A stretch of DNA of 64,000 nt, from positions 1-64,000 of the forward strand of contig CALNBV010000236.1 in the NCBI GenBank assembly GCA_937874515.1, read 5' to 3'. This DNA is from an uncultured Paenibacillaceae bacterium. Lineage in GTDB: Bacteria > Bacillota > Bacilli > Aneurinibacillales > Aneurinibacillaceae. The translations under genes and the position numbers were made by a program. The notes beneath the pieces are model-generated. The model saw only the letters and a list, made by a program, of their open reading frames with translations. It ran no database searches and was not told the origin of the DNA. Positions 1 through 8,489 of the stretch are shown piece after piece. Position 1 is the first letter of the stretch, and every line of letters begins with the position of its first letter.

Positions 1-15
1 AAACTCTCCAATAAA
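1..15 (-). rRNA. 16S ribosomal RNA, first 15 bases (partial)
   Basis: On the minus strand the last 15 bases before the left edge read TTTATTGGAGAGTTT, which matches the conserved mature 5' end of Bacillales 16S rRNA (normally followed by GATCCTGGCTCAG). The gene runs off the window. An rRNA-type leader with promoter, a boxA-like element and A/T-rich spacer lies directly upstream, which supports the call. Only the extreme 5' end is visible, so the confidence rests on this match plus the leader. Confidence 0.8.
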
Positions 16-108
16 GGTAAAAGTTTTGCCTGAACTTCAAGCTTTGCTAGCTATTAAAAAATTAAAATCAAGAAATTGATTAGGATCGCATTCTAGCTTT
101 TTACTGTT

Positions 109-124
109 CAGTTTTCAAGGAACT
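109..124 (-). promoter_or_regulatory. boxA-like antitermination element of rRNA leader
   Basis: The minus strand carries AGTTCCTTGAAAACTG, close to the boxA sequence of Bacillus rRNA leaders and spacers that loads the Nus antitermination complex. It sits between the rRNA promoter and the 16S start, as expected. A small hairpin with stem GTCGCT/AGCGAC (127-145) lies just upstream, close to the predicted transcription start. Confidence 0.6.
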
Positions 125-151
125 GCGTCGCTGTTTGTTAGCGACTTGTTT

Positions 152-180
152 ATATTATCAAATAGGCTTTGGCTTGTCAA
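152..180 (-). promoter_or_regulatory. Sigma-A promoter of an rRNA operon
   Basis: The minus strand shows a -35 hexamer TTGACA (180-175), a 17-base spacer and a -10 hexamer TAATAT (157-152). The transcript would start near 145 and run through the boxA element into 16S rRNA. The same hexamer pair and spacing occur before rplJ in this window. The strong -35 and optimal spacing suit an rRNA promoter. Confidence 0.7.
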
Positions 181-201
181 CAACAATCGACAATTTTCTT
201 T

Positions 202-245
202 TTTAAAAAAAAATTCAGAGGGCAAAACTAAAAAGTTTTGCCCTC
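202..245 (-). terminator. Terminator of the pst-phoU operon
   Basis: An 11-bp perfect stem (GAGGGCAAAAC at 218-228, GTTTTGCCCTC at 235-245) is followed on the minus strand by a long T run (214-206). The hairpin begins 4 bases beyond the phoU stop codon. There is also a T run on the plus side, so it may act in both directions. It separates the pst operon from the rRNA promoter just downstream. Confidence 0.85.
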
Positions 246-249
246 TTTT

Positions 250-906
250 TTACGTATTTAAATCAGCAATATTGCCAGTGGACATATAAATCGTCCATTC
301 TCCAATATTTGTTGCGTGATCACCGATCCGCTCCAAATGCTGGATCAATTTTAAGAATTGAACCCCTTCACTGACATACTCACTATCAATTTTCATGGCA
401 TTTTCCAAATTGACCATGTTTTTGCGAAAGTAAGTATCAACAACGTCATCCATACTATCGAGAGTTCTTGCATAGCTAATGAGTCCATCTTCCAAACAGT
501 TAAGGCTTACTTTAATCATTTCTCTTACTTTTTCCGCCATAGGAGGAATATCAAAAAGCAACGTACTTCCTTGATTACCATTTAACCGAACCACTACTTT
601 CGCAATTTCAACGGACAGATCACCGATTCTCTCCAGATCAGTTGCAATTCTAAGATAGGCACCGATGGTTCGTAAATCCTTGGCAACCGGGGCATGTAAA
701 GCAATGAATTCTAAGCTCTTTTTAAACATTTTCTCTGCAAGTACATTTAATTTTTCATCATGAACAATCACATCTCTTGCAGTGGCAATATCCCTGTCTT
801 CAAAGGATTTCCAGGCTCTTAAAAAACCGATTTGAGCTAAAGAAGCCATGCGCAAAAGATCCTGTCTTAAGAGATCTATCTTAATATTCGGCAAAGGAAA
901 TTCCAC
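250..906 (-). CDS. phoU: PhoU, phosphate uptake and signalling regulator
   Basis: This 218-residue protein has the two tandem three-helix PhoU repeats. The paired metal-binding motifs are visible at about residues 90-102 (DLERIGDLSVEIA) and 190-204 (HLERIGDHATNIGEW). PhoU restrains the Pst transporter and the PhoR kinase when phosphate is plentiful. It is the last gene of pstS-C-A-B-phoU. The start shown is GTG at 906, which lies inside its own Shine-Dalgarno-like AAGGAAGGTGG; an in-frame TTG at 894 would have better spacing, so the first four residues are uncertain. Confidence 0.92.
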   Translation of the reverse strand: MEFPLPNIKIDLLRQDLLRMASLAQIGFLRAWKSFEDRDIATARDVIVHDEKLNVLAEKMFKKSLEFIALHAPVAKDLRTIGAYLRIATDLERIGDLSVEIAKVVVRLNGNQGSTLLFDIPPMAEKVREMIKVSLNCLEDGLISYARTLDSMDDVVDTYFRKNMVNLENAMKIDSEYVSEGVQFLKLIQHLERIGDHATNIGEWTIYMSTGNIADLNT

Positions 907-944
907 CTTCCTTATTTTACTTGCGCACTAGCCTCTGAATTTTG

Positions 945-1700
945 TTATCCAAAACGACCGGTAATATAATCCTCTGTCTTCTTTTGGGAAGGTTTAGTAA
1001 ACATTTTTTTTGTTTCAGTATGTTCAATTAAATTTCCCATATAGAAAAACGCAGTAGAATCTGAAATACGAGCCGCTTGATGGAGATTATGTGTCACTAT
1101 AATAATTGTATATTCCTGTTTTAACTCGACTACTAAATTCTCAATTTTTTGGGTTGAAAGTGGGTCAAGAGAAGCGGTTGGTTCATCTAATAATAAAATA
1201 TCAGGCTTTAAGGCTATGGCCCTTGCAATACACAGACGTTGTTGTTGTCCACCGGACAAGGCATAAGCTGATTTATGCAAGCGATCCTTTACTTCATCCC
1301 AAAGTGCAGCTTTTCGCAAACTTGACTCTACTATTTCATCTAATTCCTTTTTTTTCTTCCCGTAATACTTAGGAGCAAAGGCAATATTATCATAGATGGA
1401 TTTATAAAATGGATTTGGTTTTTGAAAAACCATTCCCACCTTTTTTCTTAACTGATCCACCTTAATTGCATCAGAATAAATATCTTCCTTATCTAATAAG
1501 ATTTCTCCTGTAACACGAGTATTCGGAATAAGATCATTCATTCTATTTAAGCTACGCAAAAAAGTGGATTTCCCACAACCGGAAGGTCCGATAAAAGCAG
1601 TAACACTGCTTTTGGGAAAAGTAATGTCTACATTGCGAATAGCTTGCGTTGGCCCATAATAAATAGATACGTCAGAACACTCTATTATATTATTGTTCAT
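945..1700 (-). CDS. pstB: Phosphate ABC transporter ATP-binding protein PstB
   Basis: The 251-residue ATPase energises high-affinity phosphate import by the PstSCAB complex. Walker [10 protein letters not shown] is at residues 38-46, the ABC signature LSGGQ at 148-152, Walker B LLLDEP at 169-174, and a switch histidine follows in IIVTHNL. The motif QKPNPF, typical of PstB Q-loops, is also present. ATG at 1700 has a good GGGGAGG upstream. It lies 39 bases after pstA and before phoU. Confidence 0.97.
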   Translation of the reverse strand: MNNNIIECSDVSIYYGPTQAIRNVDITFPKSSVTAFIGPSGCGKSTFLRSLNRMNDLIPNTRVTGEILLDKEDIYSDAIKVDQLRKKVGMVFQKPNPFYKSIYDNIAFAPKYYGKKKKELDEIVESSLRKAALWDEVKDRLHKSAYALSGGQQQRLCIARAIALKPDILLLDEPTASLDPLSTQKIENLVVELKQEYTIIIVTHNLHQAARISDSTAFFYMGNLIEHTETKKMFTKPSQKKTEDYITGRFG

Positions 1701-1739
1701 TTTTAAAAAATCCTCCCCTGTCCCGATGGTTTATGGAAA

Positions 1740-2627
1740 TTATGAATGTGACGTAATACGGCGATAGATCCATGAACCAAACCAGCGAGCAGTAATATTG
1801 AATACTAGCACTGAAAGCACCAAAATTGCTGAAGCTCCATCGGCAACTTCCCGAGCATCTGGTATAAGACCCTCAGTGTTTACTTTCCAAATATGCACCG
1901 CAAGAGTTTCTGCAGGACGGAAAGGATTTAATGGATGTGAACTTGAGGTTATATCCATGCTGGTAAAATCTAAAGCAGGAGATGACATCCCTGCAGTAAA
2001 CAAGAGAGCTGCCGCTTCCCCAAAAACCCTCCCTGATGCTAAAATCGTCCCTGTTAAAATTCCAGGAATGGCAGCAGGTAAGATGACATGAGTGATGGTT
2101 TTCCATTTGGAAATGCCAAGAGCTAAACTAGCTTCAATTTGTTCCTTTGGCACCGTCTCAATGGCTTCTTCCGTAATACGTACCATGAGAGGAAGATTAA
2201 ATACTGCTAAAGCAAGAGCACCAGATATAAGAGAGTATCCCCAACCTGTATACGTAACAAAGATTAAGAGGCCAAACAAACCTACAACAATAGACGGAAG
2301 GGAAGAAAGTACTTCTATACTTGTGCGAATCCCATTAGTAAGTTTATTTTTTGGAGCATACTGGCTTAAATAAATACCTGCCCCCAACCCAAGAGGAGTT
2401 GTAATAAGCATGGTCAAGATTAATAAATAAAATGAATTAAATAATTGTGGACCAATACCACCCCCAGCACTTAATGATTCAGGTGGGGATGTAACAAAAT
2501 CCCAATCTATTACACTTAATCCATTATAAAGTATATATCCAAGTAATCCCGCTAAAATGAGAATGATCAAATAGGCAAAGGATGTAATAATAATGGTTGC
2601 GACTCGGTTGGCTAGTTTTGCGTTCAT
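1740..2627 (-). CDS. pstA: Phosphate ABC transporter permease PstA
   Basis: A 295-residue inner-membrane permease with about six hydrophobic segments. The cytoplasmic EAA loop that contacts PstB is seen at about residues 155-191 (EAIETVPKEQIEASLALG followed by a GISKW segment and ILPAAIPGI). It pairs with PstC to form the phosphate channel. The start lies only 4 bases after the pstC stop, so the two permeases are translationally linked. Confidence 0.95.
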   Translation of the reverse strand: MNAKLANRVATIIITSFAYLIILILAGLLGYILYNGLSVIDWDFVTSPPESLSAGGGIGPQLFNSFYLLILTMLITTPLGLGAGIYLSQYAPKNKLTNGIRTSIEVLSSLPSIVVGLFGLLIFVTYTGWGYSLISGALALAVFNLPLMVRITEEAIETVPKEQIEASLALGISKWKTITHVILPAAIPGILTGTILASGRVFGEAAALLFTAGMSSPALDFTSMDITSSSHPLNPFRPAETLAVHIWKVNTEGLIPDAREVADGASAILVLSVLVFNITARWFGSWIYRRITSHS

Positions 2628-2631
2628 TGAT

Positions 2632-3510
2632 TTACATCACCTTTTTCTTTCCTATTAAACGTATGAGGAGAATAAATACAAAGGACATAATTAACAACAA
2701 CAAGCTCATAGACCACAGGGCGTTATTAGCAACAGTCCCCGCAATGGTATTACCCATGTTCGCTGTAATTCCACTGGTTAACGTATTGGTAGGATCCAAA
2801 ATACTGGTAGGTAACGCTGTCGTGTTTCCAATTACCATTTGAACGGCGAGGGCTTCACCAAAGGCCCTGGACATTCCTAAAACCATGGCTGTTAAAATCC
2901 CGGGCAATGCTGTCCGTAGTACTACCCGCCAAATGGTTTGCCAGCGTGTGGCTCCTAAGGCCAGGGACGCATTTCTTAAATCCTGGGGAACTGCTTCCAG
3001 GGCATCTGCAGCAAGACTAGTAATGGTAGGAATAATCATCACCGATAATACAATTCCCCCGGCTAGAATGCTGAAACCCATGGTATCATCAAAGGTATTG
3101 CGAATAAAGGGAACCAAAACACTTAACCCAATAAACCCATACACAACGGAAGGAATTCCAACCAACAATTCAATGACTGGTTTCAATACTTTTTTACCGA
3201 ACCTGGGTTTTATTTCAGTCATATAAATGGCGGCTCCAATACTTAAAGGAGCTGCAATGGCCACAGCTAAAAATGTGACAACAAAGGATCCGAAAATGAA
3301 GGGAAATGCACCGAATTTTCCTGGTTCACCATCTGGATTCCATTGGGTTCCTGTTAAAAATTCACCAATACTCACATCATTTTTGAAAAACGTTGCTAAC
3401 CCTTTTGATCCAATAAAATAAGTAATTGAAATGGCCGTAATCAATAAGATGGCGGCGCAAATTAATGTAAGGGTCCGTCCTAATGTATTTTCCCACTTTT
3501 GTTTGGACAT
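2632..3510 (-). CDS. pstC: Phosphate ABC transporter permease PstC
   Basis: A 292-residue membrane protein, the partner permease of PstA. The N-terminal segment after MSKQKWENTLGRT is hydrophobic, followed by further membrane spans. The EAA loop reads DALEAVPQDLRNASLALGA and continues with a TRWQ segment. It is separated from pstS by a 114-base gap that contains a strong hairpin, which probably lowers its expression relative to pstS. Confidence 0.95.
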   Translation of the reverse strand: MSKQKWENTLGRTLTLICAAILLITAISITYFIGSKGLATFFKNDVSIGEFLTGTQWNPDGEPGKFGAFPFIFGSFVVTFLAVAIAAPLSIGAAIYMTEIKPRFGKKVLKPVIELLVGIPSVVYGFIGLSVLVPFIRNTFDDTMGFSILAGGIVLSVMIIPTITSLAADALEAVPQDLRNASLALGATRWQTIWRVVLRTALPGILTAMVLGMSRAFGEALAVQMVIGNTTALPTSILDPTNTLTSGITANMGNTIAGTVANNALWSMSLLLLIMSFVFILLIRLIGKKKVM

Positions 3511-3548
3511 TCTCCGGTTTCCTCCTAAGAAACTTGGTCATCCCTGCC

Positions 3549-3599
3549 TTAAAAACGCCATAAAAGACCGGGAATGAACCATTCCAGATCCTTTATGGC
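3549..3599 (-). terminator. Intra-operon hairpin/attenuator between pstS and pstC
   Basis: On the minus strand a near-perfect stem of about 20 bp (3557-3599, outer arms GCCATAAA/TTTATGGC, inner arms GGAATG/CATTCC, loop GTT) is followed by GTTTTTAA. It lies 26 bases after the pstS stop. This looks like a leaky terminator or mRNA-stabilising 3' end that would give excess binding protein over permease. The B. subtilis pst operon is known to show such unequal transcript levels; the role here is inferred. Confidence 0.7.
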
Positions 3600-3624
3600 A
3601 ATACATTCATTTATTTTGGCTTCT

Positions 3625-4530
3625 TTACTTTTGAGTAATTTTACCTTCAGCAGAGCGTTCTACTTTCATATCTGTGATTGCGATGAATCCAGCCTTTGGA
3701 ACATCATTTTTCTGTACTGCATCAGAAAGCATGTAGTCGATAAAAGCTTTCGTTAAGTCGGTAGGTTCTCCTTTGGTGTACATATGTTCATATGCCCACA
3801 CTGGATAGTCATTAGTTACGATTTTTTCTTTCGTTGGTACAACCCCATTAAGGTTTAAAGCAATAAGTTTTGTGTTCTCAGCTTTAATATAAGAAAGGGC
3901 GAGATAGCCAATTGCACCAGGAGTATCTTCAACAATTTTCTTTACAGTACCGGATGATTCTTCAGTGATTCCTTGAGCTTCTTGATTTTTATCAAGAGCA
4001 AAGGTGTGGAAAGTCGCACGAGTACCAGAAGAAGCAGGACGGTTAACTAATTGGATTTTCAAATCTGGTCCGCCAATTTCTTTCCAGTTGGTTACTTTAC
4101 CAGTAAATACTTTGATTAAATCATCTTTGGAAATATTGTTGTCTTTCAGTTTAACTTGAGAGTTTACTACAGCGGCAATCCCTACAACGGCTACTTTATT
4201 ATCTTTTAATTCACCAGCTTTAGGAGCGATCTCTTTCTTTTCTTCTGCAAAAATATCAGAATTACCGATATTTGCACCGCCAGAAAGAACCTGGGATAAT
4301 CCAGTACCGCTTCCGCCACCTTGAATTTGAATTTGAGCTTCAGAATTTTTATCCATAAATCCTTTCGCTGCATTTTCAACAAGAGGTTGTAATGCCGTAG
4401 ATCCTACTGCAGTAATGGAACCTTTTACTGTTCCAGCAGTATTATTTGTGTCTTTGCTTCCGCAACCAGTAAGCAATGCTCCAAAGGATAAGGTAAGCGC
4501 TAGTAAAACAGGGGAGAATTTGTTACGCAT
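3625..4530 (-). CDS. pstS: Phosphate-binding lipoprotein PstS
   Basis: This 301-residue extracytoplasmic protein captures phosphate and delivers it to PstC/PstA. It has a lipoprotein signal peptide with lipobox LLTGC, lipidated cysteine at residue 23. Phosphate-loop signatures are visible: AVGSTALQPL, GGGSGTGLSQVLSG and RPASSGTRATF. It is first in the pst operon and follows Pho boxes. A sequence resembling a Shine-Dalgarno (ATGGAGTTGGAAG) precedes ATG 4530. Confidence 0.96.
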   Translation of the reverse strand: MRNKFSPVLLALTLSFGALLTGCGSKDTNNTAGTVKGSITAVGSTALQPLVENAAKGFMDKNSEAQIQIQGGGSGTGLSQVLSGGANIGNSDIFAEEKKEIAPKAGELKDNKVAVVGIAAVVNSQVKLKDNNISKDDLIKVFTGKVTNWKEIGGPDLKIQLVNRPASSGTRATFHTFALDKNQEAQGITEESSGTVKKIVEDTPGAIGYLALSYIKAENTKLIALNLNGVVPTKEKIVTNDYPVWAYEHMYTKGEPTDLTKAFIDYMLSDAVQKNDVPKAGFIAITDMKVERSAEGKITQK

Positions 4531-4599
4531 GAACTTCTTCCAACTCCATTCATCTGTAATGTGTAATGGTTATCTTATATTTTTATATTACAGGGGAAT

Positions 4600-4661
4600 T
4601 GTTAATGAATTGTTAACAGAGAGTAAATCTATTTTTAGGATTTCTATTAACTTTTTATTAA
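4600..4661 (-). promoter_or_regulatory. Pho boxes (PhoP-binding repeats) of the pst promoter
   Basis: The minus strand has two pairs of direct hexamers with 5-base spacers. One pair is TTAACA-N5-TTAACA (4616-4611 and 4605-4600). The other is TTAATA-N5-TTAATA (4661-4656 and 4650-4645). This matches the TTAACA-type repeats bound by phosphorylated PhoP in B. subtilis. An A/T-rich stretch with a TATAAA/TAATAT -10 candidate lies just downstream, before pstS. Phosphate-starvation control is therefore likely. Confidence 0.75.
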
Positions 4662-4722
4662 GGAATTCTCGTGTTTTTTATAGTAAACTTTGGATAGACT
4701 ATTATTTTGAACGGGGGTAACC

Positions 4723-5877
4723 ATGAAAACGAGAGGAAGGCCTGATTTTCTACTCATAGTTTTGACGTTAATTCTAGTAAGCATTGGCCTTGTGATGGTC
4801 TACAGCTCAAGTTCAATTTTTTCCTTAATCGAGGAAAATAATGATAAATACTATTTGCAAAAACAAATCATGTGGGCAGTGCTTGGAATCATCGGCATGT
4901 TTACGTTGATGAATATTCCTTATACTTTTTTCAAGAAACACTTTGTGAAAATCCTTCTCTTTTCCCTCCTATTATTAGTGGCTGTTTTAATTCCTGGAAT
5001 TGGGACTGAGAGAAACGGGGCACGAAGTTGGATTATACTTGGCCCAGCCTCAATACAACCCGCTGAATTTGCAAAGTTGGCTTTGATTATTTATCTTGCA
5101 GCACTTATATCAAAAAAGGGGGAGAAGTTCCGGGATTTCAAAAAAGGCTTACTGCCAACCATGATTGTCCCCTTTGTCCTCTTCCTTTTAATTTCCCTTC
5201 AATCGGATTTAGGATCAGGAATGATTTTACTGGCAACAGCCTTTATGGTGATTTATGCCGGTGGGGCTAATTTAAAACATTTAGGGACTATTGCCTTAGG
5301 TTTTGTCGGTCTCATTCTTCTCTTTATTTTAACCTCATCTTATCGAATTCAGAGGTTCCTTAACTTTGCAAACCCCTGGAATGATGGGTTGGGGGGATTA
5401 GGGACAGGCTATCAACTTGTCCATTCCTACTTTGCCATTGCCCATGGTGGATGGACCGGGGCTGGTTTCGGGAAAAGCATTGAAAAATATCTTTATCTGC
5501 CTGAAGCACAGACAGATTTTATCTTTGCAATATTTTCTGAGGAAATGGGATTTTTCGTGGTTCTCTTTTTCCTTCTCTTTTATCTCTTCTTTTTATGGCG
5601 AATTCTTATTGTTACCTTCCGGGCTAAGGACTTATTTGCCAAATTAATTGGGATTGGAATTGTCAGCATGATTTTTATTCAGGCCTTCATTAATATTGGC
5701 GGGGTCATTGGATTAATTCCTTTAACTGGGGTTCCCCTCCCATTTATTAGTTACGGCGGTTCTTCCCTTCTCTTAAACTGCCTAAGTATGGGCATTGTAT
5801 TAAGTATCTCCAGAGAATATTCAAAACAAAAAGTACAGAAAGTGTTAAATGAAACAAAGGCTATCACCAACCCTTAA
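4723..5877 (+). CDS. FtsW/RodA/SpoVE-family peptidoglycan glycosyltransferase (SEDS)
   Basis: A 384-residue polytopic membrane protein of the SEDS family, which polymerises lipid II. Conserved segments seen are GARSWI, QPAEFAKLA, QSDLGSGM, and PEAQTDFIFAIFSEEMGF, plus the C-terminal PLTGVPLPFISYGGSSLL. These favour FtsW/SpoVE over RodA, but division and sporulation paralogues cannot be separated here. ATG 4723 has GGGGGT ten bases upstream. The gene stands alone on the plus strand, divergent from pstS and convergent with selA. Confidence 0.88.
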   Translation: MKTRGRPDFLLIVLTLILVSIGLVMVYSSSSIFSLIEENNDKYYLQKQIMWAVLGIIGMFTLMNIPYTFFKKHFVKILLFSLLLLVAVLIPGIGTERNGARSWIILGPASIQPAEFAKLALIIYLAALISKKGEKFRDFKKGLLPTMIVPFVLFLLISLQSDLGSGMILLATAFMVIYAGGANLKHLGTIALGFVGLILLFILTSSYRIQRFLNFANPWNDGLGGLGTGYQLVHSYFAIAHGGWTGAGFGKSIEKYLYLPEAQTDFIFAIFSEEMGFFVVLFFLLFYLFFLWRILIVTFRAKDLFAKLIGIGIVSMIFIQAFINIGGVIGLIPLTGVPLPFISYGGSSLLLNCLSMGIVLSISREYSKQKVQKVLNETKAITNP

Positions 5878-5906
5878 ATTAAGGGCAGTGATAGCCTTCC
5901 TTTTTG
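5857..5906. terminator. Shared bidirectional terminator between ftsW-type gene and selA
   Basis: Stem AAGGCTATCAC (5857-5867) pairs with GTGATAGCCTT (5888-5898) around an inner hairpin CCCTT/AAGGG, followed by CCTTTTTGCTTT on plus. The left arm overlaps the last codons of the ftsW-type gene. It ends transcription from the plus side; the minus-strand side has a shorter T run (after AAAG). Confidence 0.75.
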
Positions 5907-5908
5907 CT

Positions 5909-7324
5909 TTACATGACTTCTTTCAATATGGATACGACTTCTGTTAACTCTTCTTCATTTACTGTTCGAAAATCAAGAATCAATTTTTCATCCTGAATTC
6001 GGCCAATAATGGGAGTAGAAGCATACCTTAATTTCCTTTCCAAAGAGGCAGTACTTGCAGTCCGTGGACGAAGGGATAAGACCCAGGTGGGAATAATCAC
6101 CCCAGGAAGAGTTCCTCCTCCTACTTCCCCAACATCTTTCCCCATGTTTATTTCATAATCGCTGACATATTCATCACGCAGAGAATAAAAAACGTATTCC
6201 GTTTTCCGCCGTACTTCCTCTAAAGGGAATAATAGATCTCTAATAACTGGAATTTCCTCTTTGGCCCTTTCAGGATTGACATAAGAAAGCAAGGTAGATT
6301 CAAGAGCAGCAAGGGTCATTTTATCTACCCGCAACACCCGGGCCAATTGATTCCTTTTCAAGCGGTCAATGTATTCCTTTTTTCCAACAATGATTCCTGC
6401 CTGGGGGCCCCCTAATAGTTTGTCACCACTAAAGGATACAAGGTCTGCTCCTTCTTCAATGGCTTTCCCCACAACAGGTTCATTGCCAATGCCATATAAG
6501 GATAAATCAAACAAAACCCCGCTGCCTAAATCTTCATAAACAGGCACCCCATATTGTTTGCCAAGTTCTACAAGTTCCCTTAATGTAGTTTCCCGGGTAA
6601 ATCCCATGACCCGGAAATTGCTAGTGTGGACTTTCATTAATAAAGCGGTTTCCTGGCAAATGCCCTTTTCATAGTCACGAGGGTGGGTTTTATTAGTGGT
6701 CCCCACCTCTTTTAAATTGGCTCCACTTTCCTCCATGATTTCTGAGATACGAAAAGAACCGCCAATCTCCACCAACTGGCCACGGGACACAATGACTTCT
6801 TTATTCCGGGCCATTTCCCGTAAAACAAGAAAAACAGCAGCAGCATTATTATTAACGATCATGCCAGCTTCTGCCCCGGTGATCCGGGTGAGCAATCTTT
6901 CTACATGGGTATGGCGGGAACCTCTTTCCCCCTCATGGATTTTGTATTCCAGGTTACTATAAGATGCCGCCGTATCTATGACATGTTTAATGGCTTTTTC
7001 CGAGAGGACAGCCCGTCCAAGATTGGTATGGAGAATGACTCCTGTGGCATTAATCATACGCCTTAAATGGTATTGATATAGATTGTCCATTTCTTGCGCT
7101 AGCTTATCAATCCAGTAACCAATACTCTCCACTTCTTGTAAAGAACAAGTGGTTTGGCTTTGTAGAATGCTCTTCCGTTCCCTCTCAATAATCTGTTGCA
7201 CAAAAGGAAGGATGTCCTTGTCCCCGTATCCCTGCTGGTTTTTCCACAAAATCATTTCAGGGGTGTTTATCAATTTGTGTACAGCGGGTAAACTTCGTAA
7301 TAATCCTTGTTTATTGACTTCCAT
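5909..7324 (-). CDS. selA: L-seryl-tRNA(Sec) selenium transferase SelA
   Basis: SelA converts Ser-tRNA(Sec) to Sec-tRNA(Sec) with selenophosphate, using pyridoxal phosphate. With the start chosen here it has 471 residues, typical for the family. INATGVILHTNLGRA lies at about residues 92-105 and the PLP lysine is in FSGDKLLGGPQAG (Lys302). ATG 7324 is preferred because GGAGG lies 11 bases upstream and the protein then begins MEVNKQGLLRSLPAVHKLI, like known SelA; the longer TTG start at 7369 overlaps selD without an obvious ribosome site. It forms an operon with selD. Its presence implies that UGA-Sec decoding operates; selB and selC are not in the window. Confidence 0.96.
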   Translation of the reverse strand: MEVNKQGLLRSLPAVHKLINTPEMILWKNQQGYGDKDILPFVQQIIERERKSILQSQTTCSLQEVESIGYWIDKLAQEMDNLYQYHLRRMINATGVILHTNLGRAVLSEKAIKHVIDTAASYSNLEYKIHEGERGSRHTHVERLLTRITGAEAGMIVNNNAAAVFLVLREMARNKEVIVSRGQLVEIGGSFRISEIMEESGANLKEVGTTNKTHPRDYEKGICQETALLMKVHTSNFRVMGFTRETTLRELVELGKQYGVPVYEDLGSGVLFDLSLYGIGNEPVVGKAIEEGADLVSFSGDKLLGGPQAGIIVGKKEYIDRLKRNQLARVLRVDKMTLAALESTLLSYVNPERAKEEIPVIRDLLFPLEEVRRKTEYVFYSLRDEYVSDYEINMGKDVGEVGGGTLPGVIIPTWVLSLRPRTASTASLERKLRYASTPIIGRIQDEKLILDFRTVNEEELTEVVSILKEVM

Positions 7325-7361
7325 ATCCGTGGAAACCTCCACTATTAATAAAGATGCCTTG

Positions 7362-8414
7362 TTATTCAACGATGATTTTCCCAGGATGTTGGTCTTTTAC
7401 TTTACCAATCAAACTTGCCTGTGCTACACCTGTATCTCTCATCCTGGCCACTAACTCTTCTCCTTCTTCTGCAGGTACACTGAGCAAGAGTCCGCCAGAA
7501 GTAATGGCATCACAAAGAATCCATTGATTCAGTTGGTCCATCTCTTCCGGGTATGTGACTGTTTCACTTAACCAGGTATGATTGGATTTTGTCCCACCTG
7601 GAACTGCACCTTGTTCTGCTAATTCACGGGTACCTTCAAGAATGGGGACAGCATGGAAAGAAACCGTAATTCCTACCCCACTGCCCGTAGCCATTTCACT
7701 TAAATGGCCTAATAACCCAAATCCTGTGATGTCCGTAGAACTATGAACGGTAAACTCTTTTGCCACCTCAGCGGCCTTTTTATTTAACGTAGCCATTAAT
7801 TCTGTCACCTTTTGGATTCCTTCAGTTGAAACCAGGCCTCGTTTAATCCCTGTGGTTTGGATTCCAACACCTATGGGTTTGGTTAAAATAAGAACATCAC
7901 CTGGTTTTGCACCATGGTTTGTCCATATTTCATCAGGATGCACGATACCCGTAACAGACATGCCAAACTTAGGCTCTTTATCATCAATAGAGTGGCCACC
8001 AATGATCACGGCACCTGCTTCTGCCACTTTATCAAATGCGCCTCTTAGAATATCCGCCAATACAGAATGGGGGAGTTTCCCAATGGGAAATCCAACAATA
8101 TTAAGAGCTGTAATGGGTTTCCCGCCCATAGCATACACATCGCTTAATGCATTTGCCGCTGCGATTTGCCCAAACTGGTAAGGGTCATCTACAATAGGTG
8201 TAAAGTAATCAAGAGTTTGCACTAAAGCAACCTCGTCGTTAATTTTATAAACCCCTGCATCATCAGGTTTGTTTAATCCTACCAGGACATTCGGGTTTTC
8301 TACATTATTTTCAGGTAATTGGCACAAAACTTGTGCCAGGTCTGCTGGACCAATTTTGCAGCCTCACCCTGCTTTACTGGAGAGTGATGTGAGTTTAATC
8401 AACTTTTGATCCAT
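7362..8414 (-). CDS. selD: Selenide, water dikinase SelD, itself a selenoprotein (Sec17)
   Basis: SelD makes selenophosphate from selenide and ATP. ATG 8414, behind AAAGGGGTGAG, opens a frame that reads MDQKLIKLTSLSSKAG, then UGA (8366-8364), then GCKIGPADLAQVLCQLPEN and on to the stop at 7362: 350 residues if UGA is read through. The UGA falls at residue 17, exactly where E. coli SelD has catalytic Cys17 in GAGCGCK, and Cys19 and Lys20 are kept. A hairpin downstream fits a bacterial SECIS. Later motifs include TTGxxRG, GGHSID and TDITGFGLLGHL. Standard ORF finding would wrongly start at a TTG at 8327 and lose the active site. Confidence 0.95.
8321..8337 (-). promoter_or_regulatory. Candidate bacterial SECIS hairpin in selD
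   Basis: On the minus strand GGCACAA-GTT-TTGTGCC forms a perfect 7-bp stem with a 3-base loop whose first base is G. It starts 26 bases after the UGA, placing the apical loop 34 bases downstream. Known bacterial SECIS elements bound by SelB have a short stem, a G at the start of the apical loop and a distance of roughly 16-37 bases from UGA, so this fits. SelB binding is inferred. Confidence 0.7.
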
Positions 8415-8489
8415 TTCAGCTCACCCCTTTCCTTCATTTGTTATTACTATAGCATAAACAATAGTTCGTGCAAAAAGGAGCGTTCCCCT

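Noticed and set aside
7325..7369. Longer SelA starting at TTG 7369
   Set aside because: It overlaps selD and has no Shine-Dalgarno, while ATG 7324 has GGAGG and yields the family N-terminus.
7362..8327. SelD as a 321-residue protein starting at TTG 8327
   Set aside because: This start lacks the catalytic U/C-G-C-K segment and a ribosome site; reading through the UGA from ATG 8414 restores the full family sequence.
8364..8366. selD stop codon as a sequencing error or pseudogene
   Set aside because: The TGA is at the catalytic Cys/Sec position, the frame is intact on both sides, a SECIS-like hairpin follows and selA is next to it.
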